From NCBI RefSeq assembly GCF_030816855.1, contig NZ_JAUSYK010000001.1:2170001-2234000 (forward strand): a stretch of 64,000 nucleotides of DNA, given 5' to 3'. The position numbers were made by a program, and so were the translations under genes. Below, piece after piece: positions 35,216 to 42,943 of this stretch. The stretch is from Arthrobacter sp. B3I4 (lineage in GTDB: Bacteria > Actinomycetota > Actinomycetes > Actinomycetales > Micrococcaceae). Under the pieces are notes generated by a model. It worked only from the letters and a program-made list of their open reading frames with translations, did not search any database and was not told where the DNA came from. The first letter of the stretch is position 1. Each line of letters opens with the position of its first letter.

Positions 35216-36712
35216 CTAGACCGGGCTGATTGACCAGCCCTGTTCGTTGTAGACGTCGTACACGTCGGGTTCGATGATGTTGCCCTGGTTCAGGATGGGC
35301 ATGAGCAGCAGACGGTTGATCGCCTGAGAGAAGGCGTCCAACTGGTCGTCGTTCGCCCCGGAGGGGAAGGACAAGGCCTCTTGAAGGAACGTCTCCACCC
35401 ATGGTGCGAGCCTCGTGGACGGCAGTTGCACGTTCCCGGACCACGCCAGGGGCGAAACGGCGCTGACGCGGGCGTATTTGCTGCCCTCCGGCTCAATCGG
35501 AATCAATCCGGCCACGGTAGAGCTGAGCGCGTTCATCACCGCGGGCCCGTTGGCTTTGTCCTCCACAAATTTGGCCACGGCTTGCGGCCACTTCGCGGAC
35601 ATCGCCTTGATCGCCTCGCACGTCTCGTTGAAGTTCATGCGCCGGCGGACCTGGTCCAGCAGGTAAGCGGTGTTGCCGACCCGCAACCACACCTGCCCAA
35701 CCACGTAGTCGGACGTGTCACCGCCCTTGAACGTGAGGTCCCAGGACTGGACGAGCTCGTGGTCGTCGCGGCCGATACCGGGGACGGTGTGCGCCCCGGC
35801 GTGGTCGACAAGCCAAAGCGGCTGGTCGTAGTGCGTCCAGGTTGTGGGGAGGACCCCGCCTTCGTCGAGGCTGGGGTTGCCTTGGTAGAGGGACTGCCAC
35901 ACTTTGGGACCGACAGCGACCTTGATCTGCTCCCACTGCTTAGCGGTGCGTTTCCGGGACGATTCGAGCCATTCCCCTGGTTTCCGGCCGAGTGGGTCGT
36001 TCTCCTCAGCGGCGGCGGGGATGTTGAGGACCGTCCAACGGTGCGCGTCCTCGGCGGCGAGGAGACGCCCGGCGAGGTCATCAGCATGCCAGCGGGTGAG
36101 GACGAGAATCACGGGGGCGCCGGGTGCGAGACGGGTGTTGCCGACGGACTGCCAGAAACCCCACGCCTGATCCCGGTACGTCTTGGAGTTCGCTTGCTCG
36201 AGGTTGCTGATCGGGTCGTCGATGAACAGCGCGTCAACGGGCCGGCCGGTCAGGCCACCGCGGATACCCACCGCACGGACACCGCCGCGTGCGCCTTCGA
36301 GCTGCCAGCGCCGCGCTGCCCCGTTGTCCTTCGCGACGCGGAGGCCGAGGTCGAGGGTTTCATCGTCGCCGGTGTTGGAGGAGATGTGGTTGCGGATATT
36401 CCGGCCGAACTCGTCGGCCAGATCTTGTGCGTAGGAGACGATGGCTATGCGCCGGTTCTTGTTCCGGGTGAGGAACCACAGCGGACCGATCGTCGTGACC
36501 CGGGTCGACTTACCCTCCTGCGGGGGCAAGTTGATTATGAGCCGGTCAATCTCCCCGGACTCAACCTTCACTAAGTACTCGTCGATGAGATCCAGTGCCG
36601 GTGTCTGCACCGTTGAGGGCTCAATCGCCTTCGCCAGGTCGCCGGGTGTCGCCCAGTCGTGCCGCATCGGTTCGAACATGCGGGCAGCTGCTTCCCACAT
36701 GTCGACGGTCAC
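35216..36712 (-). CDS. Terminase large subunit
   Basis: The 498-residue DNA-packaging motor. The ATPase P-loop is NLPPQEGKST (residues 61-70) and Walker B is ALFIDDP (about 160). TRWHADDLAGRLL is coupling-motif-like. The nuclease domain has SWDLTFKGGDTSDYVVGQVW and FVEDKANGPAVM. It lies upstream of the portal gene. About 1.7 kb, including another gene and a non-coding stretch, separate it from the proposed small subunit. Confidence 0.94.
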   Translation of the reverse strand: MTVDMWEAAARMFEPMRHDWATPGDLAKAIEPSTVQTPALDLIDEYLVKVESGEIDRLIINLPPQEGKSTRVTTIGPLWFLTRNKNRRIAIVSYAQDLADEFGRNIRNHISSNTGDDETLDLGLRVAKDNGAARRWQLEGARGGVRAVGIRGGLTGRPVDALFIDDPISNLEQANSKTYRDQAWGFWQSVGNTRLAPGAPVILVLTRWHADDLAGRLLAAEDAHRWTVLNIPAAAEENDPLGRKPGEWLESSRKRTAKQWEQIKVAVGPKVWQSLYQGNPSLDEGGVLPTTWTHYDQPLWLVDHAGAHTVPGIGRDDHELVQSWDLTFKGGDTSDYVVGQVWLRVGNTAYLLDQVRRRMNFNETCEAIKAMSAKWPQAVAKFVEDKANGPAVMNALSSTVAGLIPIEPEGSKYARVSAVSPLAWSGNVQLPSTRLAPWVETFLQEALSFPSGANDDQLDAFSQAINRLLLMPILNQGNIIEPDVYDVYNEQGWSISPV

Positions 36713-36807
36713 GGCAGGCCTCCCGAAGCAAAAGTGTCGGTGCTCACGTCTAGGCTGTGGTCCAGTACGTCGGCGCTGGGCCGCACGTCTAGAGAAAGGG
36801 AATCATC

Positions 36808-36996
36808 ATGGCTGTATCTTCCGAGATCCGTGAGGCTGACAAGGTCGCCCGTATCGCGCTCCTGAACCAGATCGCCGAGTTCACACCGCAGGCTAACCTT
36901 GCGGGCGTGGTCGAGTTGGCGAAGGCCTACAACTTTGTCACCGCGAACGATGCCCCGCAGGAAGCCTCGAAGGTGCGGACGGCTCAGGTCTTCTGA
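36808..36996 (+). CDS. Small phage protein on the opposite strand
   Basis: A 62-residue helical protein (MAVSSEIREADKVARIALLN, then VVELAKAYNFVTANDAP). ATG 36808 has agaaaggga upstream and a good terminator 15 nt downstream, so it is a complete single-gene unit on the + strand within a minus-strand operon. Expression independent of the late operon, perhaps in the lysogen, is likely. Function unknown. Confidence 0.72.
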   Translation: MAVSSEIREADKVARIALLNQIAEFTPQANLAGVVELAKAYNFVTANDAPQEASKVRTAQVF

Positions 36997-37010
36997 TCCT
37001 TGGTGCCAGG

Positions 37011-37037
37011 CCCCGCCACGTGTGCACTGTGGCGGGG
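37011..37037 (+). terminator. Terminator of the 36808 gene
   Basis: ccccgccac pairs perfectly with gtggcgggg across a 9-nt loop, 14 nt past the stop codon. The downstream T-run is weak. Confidence 0.65.
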
Positions 37038-37570
37038 TCCGGCGTTTCGGCGGTCTCACCCAGCCGCCGCGCTGGGGTGGGTGGACGGCTCCCGCATCTG
37101 CCCGCTCATCGCAATGGTTGGCCGGGGTGGGGAGCTGTCAGTGGACTGGCGACGGGTCGAACATCGCACCGGGCCTGCCGCGGACGGCCGTCCTCAGTCC
37201 TGCCGGGTGGAAGGGTCCGGCGGTCTTACTCATGGGAGCGGCACTGGGGCCGCCGTGGGCTGGCAGGAATCGAACCTGCGGACGGGAAACGCCCTGACCG
37301 TTCAGCCCTCCCGTCGCCCCTGAGGTCTCATGGCAGGGGAGCGGGCTATTCAGTTGTGGTCTGCGGGTTTGGGCAGGACCGTCCATTGCAGGCGCCAGAA
37401 AGGTTACGCCCGGCCGGCCTTCACCTTGTGTACGCGTCCAGTGTTGACCCGCACCGCATGACAAAGCCCGCCACAGCTGGGGGAGTGACGGCTTTTGACT
37501 GGTCGCATCTCAAGGACACGTATCGCAGTATGGGTTCAACCTACGTGACAAGTCTACGAATTGCAAGCGC
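37038..37570. other. Non-coding stretch between terminase genes
   Basis: No convincing gene is seen in about 530 bp. It holds one tRNA-like T arm (37263-37279) and short GC-rich repeats. Its position between the large terminase and the HTH gene could suit a packaging site, but no cohesive-end feature can be recognised by eye. Confidence 0.5.
37257..37308 (-). other. tRNA-like fragment
   Basis: On the minus strand a perfect T arm is present (gcagg, loop ttcgatt, cctgc) and gggctg could pair with cagccc as a short acceptor. No standard D arm or anticodon arm can be built between them. It is most likely a decayed tRNA or chance similarity. Confidence 0.35.
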
Positions 37571-38395
37571 CTATGCGGCGAGTTCAAGTTGTTTCTTGTT
37601 CGACGGATTCCCGTACGCCGAGGCCTGCATCCGGGCCCACAGATTCCGGACCTTCCGGACCTGGTAGGTGGGGCGCCCGTTCGCGTTGGCCCCAATGGGG
37701 GTGAGCTTCCCGCGCCGCACCCACTGCCGGATCCGGTCCTGGGGGAGCGCTTCACCGGTAACGGGGTCGGAGATCATGCGGGACAGTTCGGCGGGTGTGC
37801 CGTGGTGGATGCCGGCGGCGCTGATCGCCCGGCCCCGCCACTCGGTCACATCCCATTCGGACCGGCACTTCTGGCAGCGGGCTACGGGCCGGCCGGGGGC
37901 GGTGAAGACGGCGGCCCCGCATTCGGCCCCGCCGGTCTCGGTGGGGCACATGCCTGCGAACACCCGTTCGGCGCCCCGGTCGGTGACCCGGCGGGCGGCG
38001 TTGAGGGCGTCCCGCAGCTCGTGGAGCAAGTCGCCGGCCCAGTCCCGCCGCCGGATCTGCTTGACCTGGTTCAGTAGGCGCTCCGCGACCTGGGGCGGGG
38101 TGAAGTGTGGGCTGACGACGGCGAGCTGTTCCGCCCAGCCGCGGAGGACGGCTGCGAGCTGGTCCCCGTCTTCGATTGCGTCGAAGTTACACGGGGCTGC
38201 CGGGGCTGAGTGCCCGCTAGAACCGATGGATGCTGCGCCTTTGTCGAGGCGGGCCGCGGTGACCATGAGGTTCGCCCACACGTCGCGGACATCGCGGAGG
38301 AGTGCTTCGAGCCGGGTGGTGCAGTTGTGGCAGAGGGTCACCCCTTGCGCGTTGGTTGGGTGTTCCGCGCCCGTGCATTGCACCTGTTCGACCAC
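37571..38395 (-). CDS. Putative DNA-binding protein with zinc ribbon and HTH
   Basis: A 274-residue protein starting at GTG 38395. The N-terminus has a zinc site (CTGAEH, then TLCHNCTTRLEALL), and a second Cys set lies mid-protein (CPTET, ECGAAVF, RCQKCRSEW). The C-terminus has an HTH-like block (RISAAGIHHGTPAE-type helix, then RIRQWVRRGKLTPIG) as in MerR-like phage proteins. Located between the terminase genes and behind operator copy E1. A role in late regulation or packaging is possible. Confidence 0.65.
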   Translation of the reverse strand: MVEQVQCTGAEHPTNAQGVTLCHNCTTRLEALLRDVRDVWANLMVTAARLDKGAASIGSSGHSAPAAPCNFDAIEDGDQLAAVLRGWAEQLAVVSPHFTPPQVAERLLNQVKQIRRRDWAGDLLHELRDALNAARRVTDRGAERVFAGMCPTETGGAECGAAVFTAPGRPVARCQKCRSEWDVTEWRGRAISAAGIHHGTPAELSRMISDPVTGEALPQDRIRQWVRRGKLTPIGANANGRPTYQVRKVRNLWARMQASAYGNPSNKKQLELAA

Positions 38396-38425
38396 TTAGC
38401 TCCCCCTCCGAGACCCCTGCTTATC

Positions 38426-38455
38426 ACTCGTTATTGTACCAAGTTCTACGCGTTT
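38426..38455 (-). promoter_or_regulatory. 30-bp repeated element E1 (operator/promoter candidate)
   Basis: A member of a 30-bp family (see 43886, 44311 and 55549). Read on the + strand it shares ACTnGT at 1-6, A8, A13, C15, G18, AC at 23-24 and GTTT at 27-30. On the minus strand it contains a perfect-looking -10 tacaat. It lies 30 nt upstream of the HTH gene start at 38395 and overlaps the terminase small subunit 3' end. Confidence 0.6.
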
Positions 38456-39072
38456 CCACTGGCAAGAGCACGCAGTTCCCGGGGGACGATGACGGGTACC
38501 AGCTCCTGCTGTTCGGGGGTGAGGCCAAGGGCGCCCAGGATCCGCCGGATCGCGTCCGCAACGAGGAGGCCCTGGGACTCGGCCAGCTTGACCTTCCGCT
38601 CCTCAATGCCGGCACGGAGGGCGAGGGAGCACACCTTGGCGAGGTGCTCACGCTCCTTCAGGTACAGCTGGTACCAGACGGAGGCGTCTGCCTTCTCAGT
38701 GGTCTTGTCGATCGGGCCCTCCGGCCCGATGCCCACCTCCGTGGAGGCACGGCCCCACACCAGGTCGTCATCCTGGAGCTCCTGCACTTTGTCCCGCAAC
38801 CAGGCAACATGCCCGGCCGTCCAGTGGATCTCATCCAGCAGCGCTTTGCCGGGATCGACGTCGATGGGCAGGCCCAACGTGCGCACCGCCTTGGTCATGG
38901 TTTCGCGGGCCGCAGCCTCAGCCACCCGCCGCTCGGCAGCGGCCTTCACCTGCGGCGCCTTCCCACCGTGCCGCCAGCAACGCTTCGCACCCTCCGCCGG
39001 GGCGTTCGCACACGTCTTGCCAGCCTGCTTGCCCCGGAGCTTAGCCCCACACTTATCGGTCACTGCTACCAA
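38446..39072 (-). CDS. Putative terminase small subunit
   Basis: A 208-residue protein. The N-terminal CGAKLRGKQAGKTCANAP and RCWRHGGKAPQ are the zinc/HGG motif often found in actinophage small terminases. The rest is helical (WYQLYLKEREHLAKVCSLAL), and LTPEQQELVPVIVPRELRAL ends the protein. It would recognise phage DNA for packaging. The identification rests on motif and gene order. Confidence 0.62.
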   Translation of the reverse strand: MVAVTDKCGAKLRGKQAGKTCANAPAEGAKRCWRHGGKAPQVKAAAERRVAEAAARETMTKAVRTLGLPIDVDPGKALLDEIHWTAGHVAWLRDKVQELQDDDLVWGRASTEVGIGPEGPIDKTTEKADASVWYQLYLKEREHLAKVCSLALRAGIEERKVKLAESQGLLVADAIRRILGALGLTPEQQELVPVIVPRELRALASGNA

Positions 39073-39592
39073 CTTTCTCGGAGCTACGACGGGCTATGCC
39101 TGTAGCTTTGATGCCTTGCCAGCAGTGAAAACGCCGGGTCAGTGGAAGGCGGGCCGGGTCCAGTGCCTTGGCCGTGTGGTCGAGGATTCTCATCAATCGG
39201 TCATACTCCTCGTGGCGTGGCGGGGTGAGGCGCATGGTGAACAGATCCGCTTCTATTTGCGCTGATAATGCCAGATTGACGTACCTCGACTTGAGGCCGG
39301 AGTGTTTCAGGCTGTCTGCTGCATCAAATTTCTCCGAAAGCTCAAAGAAGGGTGCGCTATGTTCTGCGTGGTGGTAGACGTCGTTGAGCTTGAAGAGCTT
39401 AGTTGTGGTCAGGACGAGCTGAAAATGCATTGCACGTATGTCATCGGCGATTCCAGATGCGACCTTCGAACGATCCAGCAGTGTCTGCTTCCTGGCTTCA
39501 AGGGTCGGCGCGAAGACGTACTGCGCAATGACAGTCGTGAAGAAGGCAACGACGACGGCCGTGCCGGATGTCCACAGGGTCTGGTCATTCAT
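39053..39592 (-). CDS. Membrane-anchored protein of unknown function
   Basis: A 179-residue protein, ATG 39592. One membrane helix (TAVVVAFFTTVIAQYVFAPT) is followed by a helical cytoplasmic part with EADLFTMRLTPPRHEEYDRL. GC is visibly lower than in neighbouring phage genes. It overlaps the terminase small subunit gene by 20 nt. It opens the mixed-strand accessory island at 39.0-42.4 kb; superinfection exclusion or defence is a guess from position and topology only. Confidence 0.6.
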   Translation of the reverse strand: MNDQTLWTSGTAVVVAFFTTVIAQYVFAPTLEARKQTLLDRSKVASGIADDIRAMHFQLVLTTTKLFKLNDVYHHAEHSAPFFELSEKFDAADSLKHSGLKSRYVNLALSAQIEADLFTMRLTPPRHEEYDRLMRILDHTAKALDPARLPLTRRFHCWQGIKATGIARRSSEKVGSSDR

Positions 39593-39664
39593 TCGCTCGG
39601 CCCTGTCCCTGAGCCCGCACCGCTCGGTAGCAGGAGTCATCGAGATATTGATCAGGTCGCACGT

Positions 39665-40334
39665 CTATTGGCCTCTTCGTAGTTCGTTCAGTGCCTTGAC
39701 GATCTCGCGCATCTTCTTCAGCTCTTCGGTTGGCTCATTGAGGTTCACGCCGGCTGCTGCTTCGGGTGTCAGGCCGAGAGTCGCAGGATCATGGTGGAAC
39801 GTTTCGGTGTAAGTGCGAGAATCGGGGCCCGAGTAGGTAACCGTCATGTCGACGGGGATGTCGAATCCGGTTGCTCCCGATGAGCCTTGCGCGTCCCTTT
39901 TGCCGAGTGACCAGTATGTGCGGATGCTCGTGTCTGGTGGGAGGATCTGGGGGTGCTCGAACATTTTGCGGAGCGCTGTGGTCACTGCGTCCCTCCTCCG
40001 GCCAACCGGACACCTGAACGGTGAGGTTCTTGGCGGAGGAGCGGCCCGAGTTGCGAACGATGAGGTCCCATGCGGCGTCCCCCCCAATGCTGGGAACGAT
40101 TCTGGCGTACACGTAGGGACGCGTTTGCTCGATGCTGTCTAGCTCCATCTGGCGGTTGGCCGCTTTGCTCTGCTCGAGCGTGGCTTTGGCGACTCGCCAG
40201 GCAAGATAAGCGCCCACCACGAGCAGAAGGGATAAGACAGCCGTCGCGAGGGCGGAGTATGCGGAGACCCAGGCGGCGTCAGCTGCAGATTGGGCGGCCT
40301 CGGCGGCGCGGCGGGCAATCTCATCGTCGTTCAT
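39665..40334 (-). pseudogene. Frameshifted membrane protein
   Basis: Codons from ATG 40334 encode a protein with one membrane helix (ALATAVLSLLLVVGAYLAWR), then YVYARIVPSIGGDAAWDLIV and NSGRSSAKNLTVQVSGWP. The natural continuation (TTALRKMFEHPQILPPDTSI, then WSLGKRD) is in the +1 frame and runs to 39665. The switch lies in the GGAGGAGGG run near 39991-39999 and needs removal of one base; the total length is 3n+1. Rejoined length would be about 222 residues. A GTG at 39985 behind that run could instead start a separate coupled gene. Confidence 0.65.
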
Positions 40335-40412
40335 GTGCTCATCCTGTCAGAGGTGATGATAGTTGATTATCGCTTCTCAGCCGTTTTCGGATCGTAAGGG
40401 CTACCATTTCGC

Positions 40413-40766
40413 ATGCACATCACTCCTGATTTAGCGGCCCTAGTCGCCCAGGTTTATCCAGCACTCATGCTCGCCATCCTCATCGAGGGGCGGCTGCCGA
40501 TCGTGTCACCCTCGACGCGAAGGTTCTTCTCTTTCGTGCATCACGTACGGTTTGCGGCCGTCAGTGGTGGCACCACGTCGACGTTCCTATGCCTTTACGT
40601 ATTTGGGGTGCAGGCGCCGAACCCAGGCACGGACGTCATCGTCTCTATCACTGCCGTGGCATTGTTCTTCACCCTCGTGTTCATGACCGGGACAATCTTG
40701 GAACGGCAGCGATCAGAGGCCTTCGTGAGGTTCCCGGGCGAAGAAGAAGCCGCCAAGGGACGCTGA
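40413..40766 (+). CDS. Small multi-span membrane protein
   Basis: A 117-residue membrane protein. Three hydrophobic segments are visible (LAALVAQVYPALMLAILIEG, then FAAVSGGTTSTFLCLYVFGV, then IVSITAVALFFTLVFMTGTI), with a charged C-terminus (GEEEAAKGR). It is divergent from the frameshifted membrane gene across an AT-richer 78-bp gap. Function unknown; likely expressed from the prophage. Confidence 0.62.
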   Translation: MHITPDLAALVAQVYPALMLAILIEGRLPIVSPSTRRFFSFVHHVRFAAVSGGTTSTFLCLYVFGVQAPNPGTDVIVSITAVALFFTLVFMTGTILERQRSEAFVRFPGEEEAAKGR

Positions 40767-40770
40767 GTCC

Positions 40771-40944
40771 TCAGCGGAGCTCACCATCGCAGTCTCCGTT
40801 GTCACGGCCCGTGAGGATGCCCTTGATCTTGCCGTAGTCGAAGATACCAGCGCCCCAGTCGACTTCCATTGCGTGTAGGGCTTGGACGTTCCGGCGCTCC
40901 GCCTCACACTCCGGCACGTCAGGGATTGGGGTCACGGAGGTCAC
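40771..40944 (-). CDS. Small hypothetical protein
   Basis: A 57-residue ORF from GTG 40944 reading TSVTPIPDVPECEAERRNVQ, then VDWGAGIFDYGKIKGIL. The GTG overlaps the stop of an 18-codon ORF as GTGA, and ggagg lies upstream. No family is recognised. It faces the 40413 gene tail to tail with a 4-nt gap. Confidence 0.45.
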   Translation of the reverse strand: MTSVTPIPDVPECEAERRNVQALHAMEVDWGAGIFDYGKIKGILTGRDNGDCDGELR

Positions 40945-40997
40945 GGCCCCGCCGTGACCTCCGGCGTAAGCTGCATCATTGAGTCGCGGGACATCAT
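40941..40997 (-). CDS. Possible 18-residue leader peptide
   Basis: MMSRDSMMQLTPEVTAGP, with aaggag 5 nt before the ATG, and a stop that overlaps the next GTG. A real leader for translational coupling is possible. The two ORFs could also be one gene separated by a 1-nt change. Confidence 0.35.
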   Translation of the reverse strand: MMSRDSMMQLTPEVTAGP

Positions 40998-41041
40998 GTA
41001 GTCTCCTTGATCTGGCTCGATAGAACTTTTCTGGGGGGGCA

Positions 41042-41746
41042 ATGAATTCCGCACGACGGCTGCTGGTGCTGATCGACGGCTGGAGGACGAGCACGGCGAG
41101 CACTTCGGTTGCGCGACGAGGCGACGGCAACCCGGCATCCATGCAGTTCTGGGCCGAGCACCGACTCGCCATGCAATTGATGGATGACGTTGAATCGGCA
41201 CTGAACGCGTTGGCGACGACCGGGACTGACATGTCCGCCTATCGTTCCGCGGTTCCAGCCTGGTATTCGGCCATCTTCTCGATGCCGTTGCCCTGGCACA
41301 CACAGGGCACGAACCCGCGAGAGCTCATATCCGAAGACAAACTGAACATGCTTGGTGCACTCGCCAGCCTCCTCGATGTCGTCAACTGGGAGCCTGCCTG
41401 GCCAGGTGAAGAGGCCGACATCTTCGAGACGCTTACTCATGCGGAGCAGCTTCTTCGTGACGACCTTTCCATAGCTGATGCTACGAAGCGGTATCTTCTC
41501 GGCCTGATTGAGGAACTCAGGTATGCCGTGCAAAACATGGACGAGAACGGAAACGCACCGGCCCGAAAAGTTTCCATGGAGCTCGTCGGTGCCATGACCA
41601 CGTTGGCGGTTACAACGCCCAATCCGAACGACCGAAAGAAGTGGTTTACCGTGGCGATGAAGATAGCGAAGCTTGTGGGGGTCTCCGCCGTAACGAAAGT
41701 CGTTGAGGGCGGTATAGATGAAATTATCAGAATGCTCGAGGCCTAA
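41042..41746 (+). CDS. Hypothetical protein in accessory island
   Basis: A 234-residue soluble, mainly helical protein. Visible segments are WRTSTASTSVARRGDG, then LASLLDVVNWEPAWPGEEAD and FTVAMKIAKLVGVSAVTKVV near the end. No catalytic motif is recognised. The base composition is lower in GC than adjacent phage genes. Its + strand orientation, against the lytic operon, suggests lysogenic expression; a host-fitness or anti-phage role is only inferred. Confidence 0.6.
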   Translation: MNSARRLLVLIDGWRTSTASTSVARRGDGNPASMQFWAEHRLAMQLMDDVESALNALATTGTDMSAYRSAVPAWYSAIFSMPLPWHTQGTNPRELISEDKLNMLGALASLLDVVNWEPAWPGEEADIFETLTHAEQLLRDDLSIADATKRYLLGLIEELRYAVQNMDENGNAPARKVSMELVGAMTTLAVTTPNPNDRKKWFTVAMKIAKLVGVSAVTKVVEGGIDEIIRMLEA

Positions 41747-41758
41747 AGTGGTCTGATA

Positions 41759-42436
41759 ATGACTGCGGGGGGATCGTTCCGGGGGCGCGAGTCGCTTCAT
41801 CCTGAGTGGGATCTGATGTACCGGAAGGGCCTCACCGTGGCCCGGATCGCGGACCTGTGTTCCGTGGTCCGGCAAACGGTGGGCTGGCACATCCGGGCGC
41901 AGCGGGCGCTCCACCCGGACATGGAGGCGGAGCACCTGGCGAACCGGCCGGCGCAGAGGCCGCGGCCGCCGAGCGGCGCCTGGCTGGCGAACCTCCGTGC
42001 GGTGGCCGAGTACTGGCAGGCGCATGAAAGGTACCCTACGACGGCCGACCACGATGGTGTCGCCCGAGGGCTTGGCCAGTGGCTTATGGTGCAAAGGGCT
42101 CGTCTCCGGGCCGGCACCCTTCCGGAGGATCGGCAACAGCTTATGTCTGTCCTGCCCGGCTGGGCCGATAACCAGCGGGCTCGACTCGCCGGTGAACGCT
42201 GGAAGGCCCGACTTGGGCAGCTGATCGCCTTCCGAGCCGCTGAGGGGCGGTGGCCCACCTTCCGCGCTGCCAAAGATGAGCAAGAGCGTGTGCTGGGGGT
42301 GTGGCTTCATGCTCAGCGGCAGGCCTACGGCACAGGGCGGCTGACGGCTGAGCAGCTTGGCCTTCTGGACGAAGTGGTCCCCGGCTGGAACGCGTGGCGG
42401 GTGAAGCACCTCGCCAAGCGCACTTCCGGAAGGTAG
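41759..42436 (+). CDS. Protein with HTH and helicase-associated (HA) repeats
   Basis: A 225-residue protein. Residues 20-50 look like an HTH (GLTVARIADLCSVVRQTVGW). Two HA-type repeats follow, each with W-x4-L, GRWP- or ERYP-like turns, LGQWLMVQRARLRAGTL or LGVWLHAQRQAYGTGRL, and a VxPGW end (VLPGW, VVPGW). HA domains are DNA-binding modules usually attached to helicases; here no helicase is present. It follows the 41042 gene by 12 nt on the + strand. Confidence 0.72.
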   Translation: MTAGGSFRGRESLHPEWDLMYRKGLTVARIADLCSVVRQTVGWHIRAQRALHPDMEAEHLANRPAQRPRPPSGAWLANLRAVAEYWQAHERYPTTADHDGVARGLGQWLMVQRARLRAGTLPEDRQQLMSVLPGWADNQRARLAGERWKARLGQLIAFRAAEGRWPTFRAAKDEQERVLGVWLHAQRQAYGTGRLTAEQLGLLDEVVPGWNAWRVKHLAKRTSGR

Positions 42437-42450
42437 CCGGTCAGCCTCGC

Positions 42451-42621
42451 TCATTGTGTTCCTTCCTGGTGGGCGGTCAGCCCTTCGATCTGGTGGCAGG
42501 TCTGGCCCGCGGCAGCCATGCAGCAGTGCCCGGCATGCACCCGGGCCGGTTCCGTCCAACACCGGCAGGGCTCCCCGTCGCCGCCGGCCAGCGAGTTCAG
42601 GTGCTCCGTGTAGTCGCTCAC
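42451..42621 (-). CDS. Cys/His-rich microprotein
   Basis: A 56-residue ORF, GTG 42621 to TGA. The start overlaps the stop of the 42618 gene as GTGA. It reads DGEPCRCWTEPARVHAGHCC, then MAAAGQTCHQIEG. Five Cys and three His in 40 residues suggest metal binding. It is the last gene of a chain of 4-nt overlaps running from 43828. Confidence 0.6.
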   Translation of the reverse strand: MSDYTEHLNSLAGGDGEPCRCWTEPARVHAGHCCMAAAGQTCHQIEGLTAHQEGTQ

Positions 42622-42848
42622 AGGCCGGGCTCCTTTCTGACCAGTCCGGACCGCTCGGGCACTAATGCGCTGGCGTTCGGAAACAGGTCGGATGCGGCGG
42701 CGAGTTGTGCGACATCCTCGGCGTTGAGAGCGAACGAGTGCAGCCGGTCAGCTACCGCCTGAGCCTCATTGATGGAGGCTTGCAGCTTGTCCGCTTCTTT
42801 GCCGGCCATGTCACGCAGGCGATACAGGACGTCGATCAAGTCGCTCAT
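42618..42848 (-). CDS. Small coiled-coil phage protein
   Basis: A 76-residue protein starting MSDLIDVLYRLRDMAGKEAD. Heptads are regular (ADKLQASINEAQAVADRLHS), and the tail is LVRKEPGL. ATG overlaps the preceding stop. No family is recognised. It belongs to the coupled cluster of small early genes. Confidence 0.65.
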   Translation of the reverse strand: MSDLIDVLYRLRDMAGKEADKLQASINEAQAVADRLHSFALNAEDVAQLAAASDLFPNASALVPERSGLVRKEPGL

Positions 42849-42943
42849 GCCTTCACCCGCGGTTGCAGGTGCCGGCCGGGGACGAGTTGCTCCCCGAAGA
42901 GGCATGCGAGGCGGCGGCGGAGCGTCCAACGCGCCGCCCTCAC
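42845..42943 (-). CDS. Small basic microprotein
   Basis: A 32-residue ORF, GTG 42943 to TGA, overlapping both neighbours by 4 nt (GTGA and ATGA). It is very Arg-rich (ARWTLRRRLACLFG, then GRHLQPRVKA). Similar Arg-rich mini-proteins ending in HLQPR-like motifs occur in actinophages. The overlaps at both ends support it. Confidence 0.5.
   Translation of the reverse strand: MRAARWTLRRRLACLFGEQLVPGRHLQPRVKA

Noticed and set aside
37257..37308. Possible phage tRNA on the minus strand
   Set aside because: A perfect T arm is present, but no D arm or anticodon arm of normal size could be drawn, so it is listed only as a tRNA-like fragment.
40994..42562. 522-codon open frame on the minus strand
   Set aside because: It runs antisense through two + strand genes with better start sites and composition (one with HA repeats); its own translation has no recognisable pattern.
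42850..42930. Longer start for the 42618 coiled-coil gene
   Set aside because: The upstream extension overlaps a coupled microprotein and has no similarity to the rest; ATG 42848 with the ATGA overlap is better.
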